Shown: positions 39,686 to 49,496 of the stretch, piece after piece
How the letters are laid out: each line of letters starts with the position of its first letter
Position numbering within the stretch: position 1 is the stretch's first letter
DNA from: Pseudovibrio denitrificans JCM 12308
GTDB lineage: Bacteria; Pseudomonadota; Alphaproteobacteria; Rhizobiales; Stappiaceae
Assembly: GCF_001310815.1 (NCBI RefSeq)
Contig: NZ_BAZK01000005.1
Span: 248,001-312,000, forward strand
Direction: 5' to 3'
DNA length: 64,000 bases
Translations under genes and position numbers: made by a program
The notes under the pieces: model-generated
What the model was told of the DNA's origin: nothing
Databases searched by the model: none
What the model saw: the letters and a program-made list of their open reading frames with translations, nothing else

Positions 39686-40342
39686 ATGGGAGCTGTTTCT
39701 CAAGGTAACGAGCCTTCCATGGAGGATATCCTGAGCTCGATCCGCAAGATTATTTCGGATGACGAAGCGAGTGGCGCAGAGCAAATGACAGATGCTGCAT
39801 TAAGTGAAGCGGACGCGGGTCGTGAACTATCACAGGACGATCTGGATAAACTCTTTGACGATGCGCCAGCGGAAATGGAGCCAGCTCCGGCGCCTGAGCC
39901 TGAAGAGGTGAAGGCGGAAGAACCTGAGGTTCTTGAGCTGACACAAAAAGAGAAGATCGAAGAGGAAACCTCCTCCTTGAAGATGGTTGAAGGCCTTGCG
40001 GATGAAGACAAGGACGACGGTGGCGACATCGCGTTTCTTGATCAGCCGGGACCGGAAGCCTTTGGATTGAGCAGTACGGAACAGGACGACATTCTTGAGC
40101 CTGCAGCTGCGGCTACTGCAAAAGATCCTGCTGAAACTCTGATTTCAACGGCAACGGACCAGGTTGTGTCCAATGCCTTTAACGGTCTTGCCAACACGGT
40201 GCTGTCCAAGAACGCCCGTACGCTGGAAGACCTTGTTGCTGAGATGCTGCGCCCGATGCTGAAAAGTTGGCTCGACCAACATCTGCCAAGTGTGGTGGAA
40301 CGGCTCGTGCGCCAAGAGATCGATCGCATCTCACGCAAATAG
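39686..40342 (+). CDS. popZ: PopZ (DUF2497) polar organizing protein
   Basis: A 218-residue protein with the PopZ layout. The N-terminal helix EPSMEDILSSIRKIISDDE recruits clients, a long acidic Pro/Glu-rich disordered spacer follows (APEPEEVKAEEPE), and the C-terminal oligomerization helices end LEDLVAEMLRPMLKSWL and VERLVRQEIDRISRK. In Caulobacter PopZ forms a polar condensate that anchors the ParB/parS centromere and cell-cycle kinases. Placed between tolC and valS, a common order in alphaproteobacteria. Confidence 0.93.
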   Translation: MGAVSQGNEPSMEDILSSIRKIISDDEASGAEQMTDAALSEADAGRELSQDDLDKLFDDAPAEMEPAPAPEPEEVKAEEPEVLELTQKEKIEEETSSLKMVEGLADEDKDDGGDIAFLDQPGPEAFGLSSTEQDDILEPAAAATAKDPAETLISTATDQVVSNAFNGLANTVLSKNARTLEDLVAEMLRPMLKSWLDQHLPSVVERLVRQEIDRISRK

Positions 40343-40549
40343 CTTACCGGGGAGAGGGGCGTTCAGTTCCCCTCACATCTCCCGGCCTTCATCACTCCCT
40401 CTGTGAAAACCTTGTCAAAACCCGTTTGTGGTGTGGGCTGTTTGGGTATTTGTCGCTCAAATATGCTCTGTAACTGCATGAAAGGTTGACTTAGGCGAGT
40501 GCATCCGATTTACACCAGACAAACTCCATAAGTGGAAGAGCTTTTAGGT

Positions 40550-43387
40550 ATGCTGGATAAAACATATGAGGCGGCCTCTGTTGAGCCGCGGATTTACGAA
40601 GCCTGGGAACAGGCTGACGCCTTTAAGGCAGGTGCGGGCGCAGAAGATGGAGCTGCGACCTACTCAATCGTGATTCCGCCGCCAAACGTGACAGGCTCTC
40701 TGCATATGGGCCACGCACTCAACAACACCCTGCAGGACATTATGGTTCGCTACCAGCGTATGCGTGGTCGCGACGTTCTGTGGCAGCCGGGTATGGACCA
40801 CGCAGGCATCGCAACGCAGATGGTTGTTGAGCGCCAGATGGCAGCTGACGGCGGTAACATCACGCGCCGTGACCTTGGCCGTGAAGCGTTTGTTGAGCGC
40901 GTCTGGAAATGGAAAGGTGAGTCCGGCGGGATGATCTTCAACCAGCTCAAGCGCCTTGGTGCGTCTTGTGACTGGTCCCGTGAGCGTTTCACCATGGATG
41001 AAGGCCTTTCCAAGGCCGTTCTGGAAGTCTTTGTTTCCCTTTACAAAGAGAACCTGATTTACAAGGACAAGCGCCTTGTGAACTGGGATCCTAAGCTTCT
41101 GACTGCGATTTCCGATCTGGAAGTTGAGCAGAAGGAAATGCAGGGCAACATGTGGCACTTCCGCTATCCGCTTGCGGATGGTGTGACTTACCAGCACCCA
41201 GTTGCATTTGACGAAGAAGGCAAAGCGACTGAGTTCGAGACCCGCGATTACATCGTGATTGCGACCACTCGTCCGGAAACCATGCTGGGTGATACGGCTG
41301 TTATCGTTCATCCGGATGATGAGCGCTTTAAAGAGCTGCAGGGCAAAGACATTATTTTGCCGCTGGTTGGCCGCCGTATTCCAATCATTGCTGATGATTA
41401 TGTTGATCTTGAAACCGGTACAGGCGCGATGAAGGTTACGCCTGCGCACGATTTCAATGACTTTGACATTGGCAAGCGCCACGATCTGGCACAAATCTCC
41501 ATTATGGACCGTGAAGCCAACATTGTTCTGCGTGAAGCAGAAGGCTTTATGGATGGTCTGGAGATGACCGACGAGCTGACCAAGACCCTTGAGGCGCTTG
41601 AAGGCGTTGAGCGTTTTGCTGCTCGTAAACTGATTGTTTCCATGCTGGATGAAAAAGGCCTGCTGGATGAAGTTGTTGACCACCTGAACATGGTTCCACA
41701 TGGTGACCGTGGTGGTGTGCCGATTGAGCCTATGCTGACCGATCAGTGGTATGTTGATGCCAAGACCATGGCGCAGCCTGCTATTGCTTCCGTTCGTGAA
41801 GGCCGCACCAAGTTTGTTCCTGCAAACTGGGATAAGACCTATTACGAGTGGATGGAAAACATCCAGCCGTGGTGTATTTCCCGTCAGCTGTGGTGGGGAC
41901 ACCGTATCCCTGCGTGGTATGGCCCAGAAGGTAAGTTCTTCGTTGAAAAAACTGAAGAAGAAGCTCTGGCGGCTGCTGCAGAGTTTTACGGCAAGCCTGT
42001 TAAGCTGATGGAACAGAATGATGCTCTGGCTGCGCATGATGCAGGCGAAGCTGACTTTGTTGCCATGTACCGCGATGAAGACGTTCTGGACACCTGGTTC
42101 TCTTCTGCTCTGTGGCCGTTCTCCACCATGGGTTGGCCTGACAAAACAGCTGAGCTGGCACGTTACTACCCAACGTCCGTTCTGGTAACTGGCTTTGACA
42201 TCATCTTCTTCTGGGTTGCCCGGATGATGATGATGGGCAACCATTACATGAAGACCGAGCCATTCGACACGGTTTACATCCACGCCCTCGTTCGTGACGA
42301 GAAGGGCGCTAAGATGTCCAAGTCCAAGGGCAACGTGATTGATCCGCTGGCGCTGATTGAAGAGTACGGTGCGGATGCACTGCGCTTCACTCTGTCTGCT
42401 ATGGCTGCTCAGGGCCGCGACATCAAACTGGCGACCTCCCGTGTTGCTGGTTATCGTAACTTTGCGACCAAGCTCTGGAACGTTTGCCGCTTTGCGGAAA
42501 TGAACGAATGTCATGCTGTCGAAGGTTTTGATCCGGCTCTGGTCAAGCAGACTGTGAACCGCTGGATCGTGACTGAAACCAGCCGCGCTATCCGCGAAGT
42601 TTCTGAGGCAATCGACACGTACCGCTTCAACGATGCAGCCGGTGGTGCTTACCGTTTCGTCTGGAACACCTTCTGTGACTGGTACGTTGAGCTGACCAAG
42701 CCAATCTTCTACAGCGATGATGAAGAGGCGAAGGAAGAAGTACGTGCGACCACTGCTTGGGTTCGTGACGAAATTCTGAAGCTTCTGCATCCGTTCATGC
42801 CGTTCATCACCGAAGAGCTGTGGCAGCGTACTGCTGAAACTGCAGGCTCTAAGCGTGATGAGATGCTGGTTCTGTCTTCCTGGCCCACTCCGATTGGTGA
42901 AGATGAAGAAGCTGCTGCTGAGATCAACTGGCTGATCGACATGATCGTTCAGATCCGCTCCGTTCGTTCTGAAATGAACGTTCCTGCGGGCGCGAAGGTT
43001 CCTGTTGTTCTTTCCGGAGCTTCCGAGCAGACCAAAGAGCGTCTGGCGATCCACGAAGCTGCGATCATCAAGAACGCACGTGCAGAAAGCGTCACCACCG
43101 CTGACGAGATCCCGCAGGGCTCTGCTCAGATCGTTGTTGGTGAAGCGACTGTGTGTCTGCCGCTGGCTGGCGTTATCGATCTGGATGCGGAAAAGGCACG
43201 TCTTGGCAAGTCACTGGACAAGATCGTTGGTGAACTCACCAAGATCTCCAAGAAGCTGGAAAACGAGCGCTTCCTTGCGAAAGCTCCTGAAGATGTTGTT
43301 GCTGCTGAAAAAGAAAAAGTGGCAGAGCTCGCAGAGCGTAAGGAAAAGATGGAAGCCGCTCTGGAGCGCCTCGCAGCTCTGGGCTAA
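40550..43387 (+). CDS. valS: valyl-tRNA synthetase
   Basis: A 945-residue class I synthetase. HIGH-type motif HMGH in PPPNVTGSLHMGHALN, KMSKS in GAKMSKSKGNVIDP, the CP1 editing domain (RPETMLGDTAVIVHPDD) and a C-terminal coiled-coil tRNA arm (LGKSLDKIVGELTKISKKLE). The ATG at 40550 gives the usual start MLDKTYEAA, with GGAAGAG upstream; a GTG at 40532 is less likely. Complete and unbroken. Confidence 0.97.
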   Translation: MLDKTYEAASVEPRIYEAWEQADAFKAGAGAEDGAATYSIVIPPPNVTGSLHMGHALNNTLQDIMVRYQRMRGRDVLWQPGMDHAGIATQMVVERQMAADGGNITRRDLGREAFVERVWKWKGESGGMIFNQLKRLGASCDWSRERFTMDEGLSKAVLEVFVSLYKENLIYKDKRLVNWDPKLLTAISDLEVEQKEMQGNMWHFRYPLADGVTYQHPVAFDEEGKATEFETRDYIVIATTRPETMLGDTAVIVHPDDERFKELQGKDIILPLVGRRIPIIADDYVDLETGTGAMKVTPAHDFNDFDIGKRHDLAQISIMDREANIVLREAEGFMDGLEMTDELTKTLEALEGVERFAARKLIVSMLDEKGLLDEVVDHLNMVPHGDRGGVPIEPMLTDQWYVDAKTMAQPAIASVREGRTKFVPANWDKTYYEWMENIQPWCISRQLWWGHRIPAWYGPEGKFFVEKTEEEALAAAAEFYGKPVKLMEQNDALAAHDAGEADFVAMYRDEDVLDTWFSSALWPFSTMGWPDKTAELARYYPTSVLVTGFDIIFFWVARMMMMGNHYMKTEPFDTVYIHALVRDEKGAKMSKSKGNVIDPLALIEEYGADALRFTLSAMAAQGRDIKLATSRVAGYRNFATKLWNVCRFAEMNECHAVEGFDPALVKQTVNRWIVTETSRAIREVSEAIDTYRFNDAAGGAYRFVWNTFCDWYVELTKPIFYSDDEEAKEEVRATTAWVRDEILKLLHPFMPFITEELWQRTAETAGSKRDEMLVLSSWPTPIGEDEEAAAEINWLIDMIVQIRSVRSEMNVPAGAKVPVVLSGASEQTKERLAIHEAAIIKNARAESVTTADEIPQGSAQIVVGEATVCLPLAGVIDLDAEKARLGKSLDKIVGELTKISKKLENERFLAKAPEDVVAAEKEKVAELAERKEKMEAALERLAALG

Positions 43388-43416
43388 AAGCTCACATCCT
43401 TCTTAGAAATTCAAAG

Positions 43417-43439
43417 CGCGGCTCCTCGGGGCCGCGTTT
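43417..43439 (+). terminator. probable terminator of valS
   Basis: CGCGGCTCC (43417-43425) pairs with GGGGCCGCG (43428-43436) across a tight loop, followed by only three T. Weaker than the others in the window. Confidence 0.6.
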
Positions 43440-43444
43440 CTCGT

Positions 43445-45553
43445 TCAAGCCTTTTTCGCCTTCTTTCGTTCCTTCTTTTTCTTTGGTGCTTTTGCCTTGG
43501 GCTCTTTCTTAGTCTCAGCCTTGGCTTTGGGTTTTGGTTTTACAGGTGGCACGACGGTTTTTTCGGGCATCTGGAGGTTGCCGGTCTCGCCGTAGTTGGT
43601 GACGAAGGGGTGGGCGACTTCGATGTTCTCATCTGAAATGAGTTTCAGGGTGCGGATGATGATGCTTTCCTGAATGGCGAGATACTCATCTCGAGTTGCG
43701 GCCTGAACGCTGTCCTCAATCTGAATGACGATGCCGTTCTCGTCGATGTTCTCCAGTCTCACCTTTGCGGCGTCCGGTTGGGAGAGGGGATGTTTGGCCA
43801 GCATGCGTTTGATCTTAGTGATCAGCCTTTCCAGCTGCTCGGCGCTGGTGTCATATTTGAGCGCAAACCTAAGGACCACGCGGAAGTGATCCTTTGCCGT
43901 GAAGTTCATAAAGTTCATCTTGGCAAGGTCCGCGTTGGGAATGGTGACCAGCGTTCGGTCTGTGGTTCTGATGCGGGTGGAGCGCATGCCGATGGATTCC
44001 ACGTGTCCGCGTATTTTGTTGAACTCGCAGTAGTCTCCAACCCGTACAATGCCGTCTGCGTAAAGGATCAGGCCGCCCAGCAGGTTTTCCAGCGTTGGTT
44101 GGGCCGCAAGGGCGATGGCAAGGCCGCCCACACTGATACCGGCGATGATGCCGTAGAGCGGAATGTTCAGCCGCGTTGCGCCATAAGTGAGTAGGACAAG
44201 GGCGCAGATGATGGCGAAGAACTGGGTTGCTGTGCGGATGATGCTGCGATCGATAGAGGGAGCGCCACGGTTTTTCAGGAGCACCAGTTCACTCAGAAGG
44301 CGCAGGCTTTTGTAGATGATCACCGCTGCCCCGATCCAGACCAGTGTTTCGATGGTCAGGTCATAGACCTGCAGGACCGGTCCACCAATGTTGATCTGAT
44401 AGTCTGCCAGATAGCGCAGGAAGATGAGCGAGCCGACAATGACGCTGGAGGTGATGATGCTGAGCACCTGCCGGCGAACCGGCTTCTTGCGATCAGGTAA
44501 GCGCCGCATGACGTTGATGAAAGCAAAAAGAATAGCTGCGGCGATGGCTGTGATCAGGATCAGCGCAAACCACTGCCAGACGGCCTGTCCGTAGTAAAGC
44601 TCCAGCAGCCACGAAGGCTGGCTTTCTATCAGCGAGAACCATGCCGGAGGCAGCAGATGTCCCGGACTGCTGGCAAAGAAGTGGTAAAGATCCTGCGGGA
44701 TGGAAGAGCGGGAGGGAAGGTTTTTCACCTCCTCATAGAACTCAGGAATGCGGTCTACGGTTTGCGCTGAGAAAACATATTCTCCCTGCTGTGGTCCCTC
44801 TGTCATCTTGGTGATGACGATCTGGGTGAACGGGATTGTCCATGAATTCTCCAGTCCCGCCTGATTGAAGTCATAGGTACCAGCAGCGGTTCCCGGGATG
44901 TCGGGGAACGGCGGCAGCGGGATGCGGTCCAGTATCTCTTTGAGCTGGAGAACCAGCTCCAGAGAGGTTTGCTGTCTGGTAGCGCTGGGAAGGCCGGAGA
45001 GGTCGAAACAGCCTCTGGCGCGCTCCAAAAGGATCTCGGCGAGGTGGATCTTGTTTTGCAGGCGCTCATGGTTCTTGCTCATGCCGAGCGTTTCCATGGA
45101 GAACGCCCCCATGCCGGTGTTCTCCTCATACGCTTCCTGAATGAGGTGGTTGGTTTCCTCCATGATGTCGAGGAAGCTGTCGAGGGTCGCTCTGGGAGAG
45201 CTGGTATCAGCAGGGGCGAGGGGGAACATCCCGATGATATCTTTTGCGCGGAACTCCATCAGAGGCATTGCTGGCATGCGCAAGGTCTCGGGCGTGCCGT
45301 TCTCATCGCCTGTCATCTCCGGCTTCTCGGAGGGCGCTTTCAGGATCTCCTTTTGCTGCTGTTTGATGTACTTCTGGTAGAGGGATTGGGCAGGGGCCTC
45401 GCTTGGGAGTGCCAGAAACATAAGAACGCAAAGAAACGCAGAAAAAACGCGTGCAACGCATAAATAACGCAAACCAACGCAAAGTGGGCTCTTCAGGCTC
45501 TGTGCCTGTTGTCCTTGTGGTTGATATGCGCGTTGTTGCTGTGGTTGCATCAA
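43445..45553 (-). CDS. MscS-family mechanosensitive channel
   Basis: A 702-residue protein. A signal-like N-terminus is followed by a periplasmic domain of about 270 residues, several membrane helices, and the MscS core: GISVGGLAIALAAQPTLENL (TM3) and the beta domain GDYCEFNKIRGHVESIG. It ends with a very basic tail (KPKPKAKAETKKEPKAKA and a KKKKERKKAKK stretch). MscS channels open under membrane tension. The 5' end of the frame runs through a degenerate AACGCAAA minisatellite, so the signal region (FSAFLCVLMFLALPSEAPA) is repeat-derived and the start is uncertain: 45553, or Met45 at 45421. Confidence 0.87.
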   Translation of the reverse strand: MMQPQQQRAYQPQGQQAQSLKSPLCVGLRYLCVARVFSAFLCVLMFLALPSEAPAQSLYQKYIKQQQKEILKAPSEKPEMTGDENGTPETLRMPAMPLMEFRAKDIIGMFPLAPADTSSPRATLDSFLDIMEETNHLIQEAYEENTGMGAFSMETLGMSKNHERLQNKIHLAEILLERARGCFDLSGLPSATRQQTSLELVLQLKEILDRIPLPPFPDIPGTAAGTYDFNQAGLENSWTIPFTQIVITKMTEGPQQGEYVFSAQTVDRIPEFYEEVKNLPSRSSIPQDLYHFFASSPGHLLPPAWFSLIESQPSWLLELYYGQAVWQWFALILITAIAAAILFAFINVMRRLPDRKKPVRRQVLSIITSSVIVGSLIFLRYLADYQINIGGPVLQVYDLTIETLVWIGAAVIIYKSLRLLSELVLLKNRGAPSIDRSIIRTATQFFAIICALVLLTYGATRLNIPLYGIIAGISVGGLAIALAAQPTLENLLGGLILYADGIVRVGDYCEFNKIRGHVESIGMRSTRIRTTDRTLVTIPNADLAKMNFMNFTAKDHFRVVLRFALKYDTSAEQLERLITKIKRMLAKHPLSQPDAAKVRLENIDENGIVIQIEDSVQAATRDEYLAIQESIIIRTLKLISDENIEVAHPFVTNYGETGNLQMPEKTVVPPVKPKPKAKAETKKEPKAKAPKKKKERKKAKKA
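45425..45484 (+). repeat. AACGCAAA minisatellite with third copy of the 19-bp repeat
   Basis: Degenerate units of AACGCAAAN (45425-45465) lead into an exact AACGCAAACCAACGCAAAG at 45466-45484. It overlaps the start of the MscS gene and codes, on the other strand, part of its leader. Confidence 0.85.
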
Positions 45554-45812
45554 GGTCTCGGGTGTTGCCAGCAGTGGGTGCTATGAAACCAGTGACACAA
45601 GACCATTTGGGAAATTGGCGCCTTGTTATTTAAGTAAAATTTGCAGGTGAGCCATAAAAATCCACCGTGACATCTGGGCAACGCCTGTGGGTTAGCTGAG
45701 ATTCCTCAGCGATTGCCGCCTGTTTGCCTCGTTCTGGCCTTTTCCCCGCGCCATTCCAGTGCTAAGCCCTGTACAGCTTGGGCGATTGAATCAATAGCTG
45801 CTGGAAAGTTTT

Positions 45813-46358
45813 ATGGGTTTTACAATGCGTAAATATCTTGGGCGTGCTGCATCCTGCGCACTCGCTGCGTTGATTGGTGGGGCAGCTTACTCATTGCCTG
45901 CTCAAGCTCAGACACCAATTCATAACCCAGTTGCTGTGTTTAAAGGCCTCGACAAAATCACAGGCCGTATTACCACGTTTGATGTCTACATTGATGAGAC
46001 CGTTCAGTTTGGTGCGCTGCAGGTGACACCGCGCGTGTGTAACTCTCGTCCCTTGACAGAAGCCTCTCAAACCACTGCATTTATTGAGGTTGATGAGCTG
46101 ACACTAGACAGCAAAGTACGCCGTATCTTCAGCGGCTGGATGTTCGCCAGCAACCCGGGCGTTCATGCTGTGGAGCACAGCGTCTATGACATCTGGCTGA
46201 TCAACTGTAAGAAGACCACATCCGTTCCACCGCCGGAAGGCTATGCTGGTCCTGCCGTTGAGCTTGTTTCCGAAGAGGATGAGCTGGCTGGCAAAGACTT
46301 TGTTTCTTCAGGTGAAATTCCGGTGCCGCGGCCTAAGGTTGTTGCCACCCTGCAATAA
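45813..46358 (+). CDS. DUF2155 secreted protein
   Basis: A 181-residue exported protein: signal peptide to LPAQAQ, then the DUF2155 domain (VFKGLDKITGRITTFDVYID, VQFGALQVTPRVCNSRPLTE, FSGWMFASNPGVHAVEHSVYD and LINCKK). Two conserved Cys (in RVCNSRP and LINCKK) may form a disulfide. The family is almost restricted to alphaproteobacteria and sits beside aat and accBC; its role is unknown. ATG at 45813 follows GGAAAG; ATG 45825 is possible. Confidence 0.9.
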   Translation: MGFTMRKYLGRAASCALAALIGGAAYSLPAQAQTPIHNPVAVFKGLDKITGRITTFDVYIDETVQFGALQVTPRVCNSRPLTEASQTTAFIEVDELTLDSKVRRIFSGWMFASNPGVHAVEHSVYDIWLINCKKTTSVPPPEGYAGPAVELVSEEDELAGKDFVSSGEIPVPRPKVVATLQ

Positions 46359-46366
46359 AGATGATG

Positions 46367-46391
46367 CGGCCTCTTACAGGAGGCCGTTTTT
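46367..46391 (+). terminator. terminator of the DUF2155 gene
   Basis: CGGCCTC (46367-46373) pairs with GAGGCCG (46380-46386), then five T. The stop codon of the convergent aat gene (46374-46376) lies in the loop. Confidence 0.85.
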
Positions 46392-47063
46392 GTTTTTGGG
46401 TGGAGTAGGGCGCATGTCCTCAATGATCTGCAGCAGCAGTTTACCTGAGGTTTCCTGAGGCAGCGCATTGAAATCTCCATGCACCATCAACGCATTTTCC
46501 AATAGCTTGCCGTACTGCTCTTTTGGAACTTCAGTGGCGCCGAATTGCTCCAGATGCTCTGTCACAAACTGCGCGTCCAGCAGCCTGTAGTTGCCATAGA
46601 GAAGGCGCCCATAGAGATGCACCAGCGCGACTTTTGAGGCATCGCGTTCCAGCGAGAACATGCTTTCACCGAAGAAAGCTCCGCCAAGAGACACCCCGTA
46701 AAGGCCGCCAACGAGCTCGTCAGAAGTGTTAAAAACTTCAATGGTGTGGCAATAGCCCATGGCAAAAAGCTCAGTGTAGAGCTTTCTGATCTCCGCATTA
46801 ATCCATGTCTCTTTGCGCTCCGCATTGGTGGTTGCGCAGTGGGAGATGACAGCTTTGAAATTGCGGGAGGCGCGGACGATGAACTTGTCTGCGCGAACGG
46901 TTCGTGCGAGCCGTTTGGGGATGTGAAATGAATCGAGCGGCAAGATGCCTCGCCGCTCGGGATCGATCCAGAAAAGATCAGGAGAATCCGCAGTTTCAGC
47001 CATTGGAAAGATGCCACAAGCGTATGCTTTAAGCAGAATTTGTGGAGTTATCTTAAATTCCAT
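46374..47063 (-). CDS. aat: leucyl/phenylalanyl-tRNA--protein transferase
   Basis: A 229-residue enzyme that adds Leu or Phe to proteins with N-terminal Arg or Lys, making N-degrons for ClpAP. Family strings are [53 protein letters not shown] [29 protein letters not shown] and the C-terminal [16 protein letters not shown]. Full length. Downstream of accC on the same strand, 31 bases apart. Confidence 0.95.
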   Translation of the reverse strand: MEFKITPQILLKAYACGIFPMAETADSPDLFWIDPERRGILPLDSFHIPKRLARTVRADKFIVRASRNFKAVISHCATTNAERKETWINAEIRKLYTELFAMGYCHTIEVFNTSDELVGGLYGVSLGGAFFGESMFSLERDASKVALVHLYGRLLYGNYRLLDAQFVTEHLEQFGATEVPKEQYGKLLENALMVHGDFNALPQETSGKLLLQIIEDMRPTPPKNKNGLL

Positions 47064-47094
47064 GCTGGGCTGCTTTTGACCTCCCTAAATCTCC

Positions 47095-48462
47095 TCAGTT
47101 TTCTTCTGAGTTCTGTTCTGCGATGTGCGCTTCCAGGAACTTCTCCAGCCAATGGATATCATAGGCGCCGTTGGCGATATCCTGATTGTCCAGAAGCTCT
47201 GTGAAGAGCGGAACAGTGGTGTTGATGCCATCAACCACAAACTCGCTGAGTGCACGACGCAGACGCATCATACATTCCACACGAGAGCGGCCATGAACGA
47301 TCAGCTTGCCGATCAGGCTGTCATAGTGTGGAGGAATTTTGTAGCCCTGATAAACGCCGGAATCCACGCGTACGCCCAGACCGCCCGGTGGGTGGTAGTA
47401 GGTGATGGTGCCCGGAGACGGAGCGAATGTCAGAGGATGTTCTGCGTTGATGCGGCACTCAATTGCGTGACCGGAGAAGCGTACATCTTCCTGATTGATG
47501 GAAAGGGTAGAGCCTGCAGCAATGCGGATCTGTTCGATCACGAGATCAATGCCGGTTACCATTTCTGTCACAGGGTGTTCCACCTGCAAACGGGTGTTCA
47601 TTTCAATGAAGTAGAACTCACCGTTTTCATAGAGGAATTCGATGGTGCCTGCGCCGCGATACTTGAGCTTGCGCATCGCTTCCGCACAGATCTCGCCGAT
47701 TTCCATCCGCTGCTCTTCGTTCAGAGCTGGGGAAGGACACTCTTCGAATACCTTCTGGTGGCGACGCTGCAAGGAACAGTCGCGCTCACCAAGGTGGATC
47801 GCGTTGCCCTGACCGTCACCCAGAACCTGCACCTCAATGTGGCGCGGTTTGCCGAGGTACTTTTCCATGTACAGCGCATCGTCGCCGAAAGCTGCTTTGG
47901 ATTCAGAGCGTGCCGTGGAGATTGCAGTGTCCAGATCATCAGCGGTCTGGGCGACCTTCATGCCGCGACCACCGCCGCCTGCAGCTGCTTTTACGAGAAC
48001 CGGGTAGCCGATCTCTTTTGCAATTGCATGGACGTCATCTTCCGGAGTGATGCCACCGTCAGAACCCGGCACAACTGGAATACCCAGTTCTTTTGCCGTG
48101 GTTTTAGCCTGAATCTTATCACCCATTACGCGGATGTGCTCAGAGGTAGGGCCGATGAAGGTGATGCCGTGCGCCTCAAGGATTTCCGCAAAGCGTGCAT
48201 TCTCGGAGAGGAAACCGTAACCGGGATGCACCGCGTCGGCGCCAGTGATTTCACAGGCTGCCAGAATCTGCGGAATGTTGAGGTAGCTGTCGCGGGCTAC
48301 CGGCGGACCAATACAAACACTTTCGTCAGCAAGGCGCACGTGCATTGCGTCTTCGTCGGCAGTGGAGTGGACCGCAACAGTGCGAATGCCCAGCTCTTTA
48401 CATGCCCGAAGGATGCGGAGTGCGATCTCGCCGCGGTTTGCGATGAGGATCTTGGAGAACAT
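47095..48462 (-). CDS. accC: biotin carboxylase subunit of acetyl-CoA carboxylase
   Basis: A 455-residue ATP-grasp enzyme that carboxylates biotin on AccB for fatty-acid synthesis. N-terminal [23 protein letters not shown] loop [15 protein letters not shown], active-site [20 protein letters not shown] and the C-terminal [19 protein letters not shown] are present. It follows accB by 14 bases. Complete. Confidence 0.97.
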   Translation of the reverse strand: MFSKILIANRGEIALRILRACKELGIRTVAVHSTADEDAMHVRLADESVCIGPPVARDSYLNIPQILAACEITGADAVHPGYGFLSENARFAEILEAHGITFIGPTSEHIRVMGDKIQAKTTAKELGIPVVPGSDGGITPEDDVHAIAKEIGYPVLVKAAAGGGGRGMKVAQTADDLDTAISTARSESKAAFGDDALYMEKYLGKPRHIEVQVLGDGQGNAIHLGERDCSLQRRHQKVFEECPSPALNEEQRMEIGEICAEAMRKLKYRGAGTIEFLYENGEFYFIEMNTRLQVEHPVTEMVTGIDLVIEQIRIAAGSTLSINQEDVRFSGHAIECRINAEHPLTFAPSPGTITYYHPPGGLGVRVDSGVYQGYKIPPHYDSLIGKLIVHGRSRVECMMRLRRALSEFVVDGINTTVPLFTELLDNQDIANGAYDIHWLEKFLEAHIAEQNSEEN

Positions 48463-48476
48463 AGAGACTACGCCTG

Positions 48477-48971
48477 TTATTCGATGATGATGAGTGGTTC
48501 GCCGAATTCTACTGGCTGACCGTCTTCAACCAGAATTGCAGTTACAGTACCTGCTTTTGGAGCAGGGATCTGGTTCATGGTCTTCATTGCTTCCACGATC
48601 AGGATGGTGTCACCCTTCTTGATGGATTTGCCAACTTCGATGAACTGCGCTGCACCTGGCTCTGGAGCAAGGTAAGCGGTACCAACCATTGGAGAAGTCA
48701 CTGCGCCCGGATGGCTTGCTGCGTCTGCGGACACTGCGATCTCAACTGGCGCTGCAGCAGCAGGAGCTGGTGCTGGAGCTGCTACAGGAGCCGGTGCTGC
48801 GACTGCAACAGGAGCTGCCGCGACTGCGCCTGCTGACAGCTGACGAGCGACACGAACGCGGAGATCTTTGTGTTCCACCTCGATTTCGGTCAGGTTGGTT
48901 TCGTCCAGCACGTTAGCCAGCTGGCGGATCATTTCCTGATCAAACTTAGTTTCTTTCGTCATCGTTTTCAT
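48477..48971 (-). CDS. accB: biotin carboxyl carrier protein of acetyl-CoA carboxylase
   Basis: A 164-residue BCCP. A helical N-terminus ([20 protein letters not shown]) binds AccC, followed by an Ala/Pro linker ([20 protein letters not shown]) and the biotinyl domain. The biotin Lys is in [16 protein letters not shown]; the Met after Lys in enterobacterial EAMKM is Thr here, usual in alphaproteobacteria. Start ATG at 48971 (or 48962); a reading from 49091 adds unrelated residues. Forms a unit with accC. Confidence 0.95.
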   Translation of the reverse strand: MKTMTKETKFDQEMIRQLANVLDETNLTEIEVEHKDLRVRVARQLSAGAVAAAPVAVAAPAPVAAPAPAPAAAAPVEIAVSADAASHPGAVTSPMVGTAYLAPEPGAAQFIEVGKSIKKGDTILIVEAMKTMNQIPAPKAGTVTAILVEDGQPVEFGEPLIIIE

Positions 48972-49496
48972 CGTCCAGTTCGAAATGCCCTGACTGGTGT
49001 CAGGAACTTTCGGTTTGGCCCCCCAAAGCGAATGTGCAGCAAGGATGGCCTTTAATAATCTGTGAAAATCCAGTTGCTCAGAGCAAAACACGGATCTTCT
49101 TAGTGAATGAACGCATCAAGCAGTCGGTCATTAACTGCATAGATGGCCATTAATTCTCTAGTTGCGAGATGCTGCTTTTAAAAAAGTATGCATCCGGTGT
49201 GCCTAGGCTGCGCATAAGGCAATATCATGTTTAACCGCGCAGAAAGGCACATTTCCCTTTGATTTACTCAGAAGTACACAAATGTAGTTGCGACTACGCA
49301 ACCAATCTGTTCTCAAAAACTCTGTGTAATGAGCTAGGTTTACTTGACGTATTGGTAAAGTGTAGCCAGACAAATAAACATAACTGGCCCTCTTATATGA
49401 TCAGAGCGGACCAAGGAAAAGACCTTTGTCCGCTCTGAGCAGAGTTCTTAAGGATAAAGCAGCGAAAATGCGTTGATATGCGCGATTAAGATGAAT
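48972..49496. other. spacer between accB and the DsbA-like gene
   Basis: About 525 bases. No aroQ (dehydroquinase) gene, which often stands here in alphaproteobacteria. The main feature is a long hairpin at 49401-49438, listed separately; the rest is AT-rich leader of accB without a recognised site. Confidence 0.5.
49401..49438. other. 16-bp hairpin without T-run
   Basis: TCAGAGCGGACCAAGG (49401-49416) pairs with CCTTTGTCCGCTCTGA (49423-49438) with one mismatch and a six-base loop. Neither strand has a U-tract after it, so it may be an RNA-processing or mRNA-stabilizing stem at the 3' end of the DsbA-like message. Confidence 0.5.

Noticed and set aside
40664..43054. A 796-codon open frame opposite valS
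   Set aside because: valS is unmistakable on the other strand; the antisense frame has no family resemblance or start signals.
45425..45484. AACGCAAA array as a CRISPR
   Set aside because: Units are too short and degenerate, there are no unique spacers, and no cas genes are near.
47125..48519. A 464-codon open frame opposite accC
   Set aside because: Shadow of the conserved accC gene.
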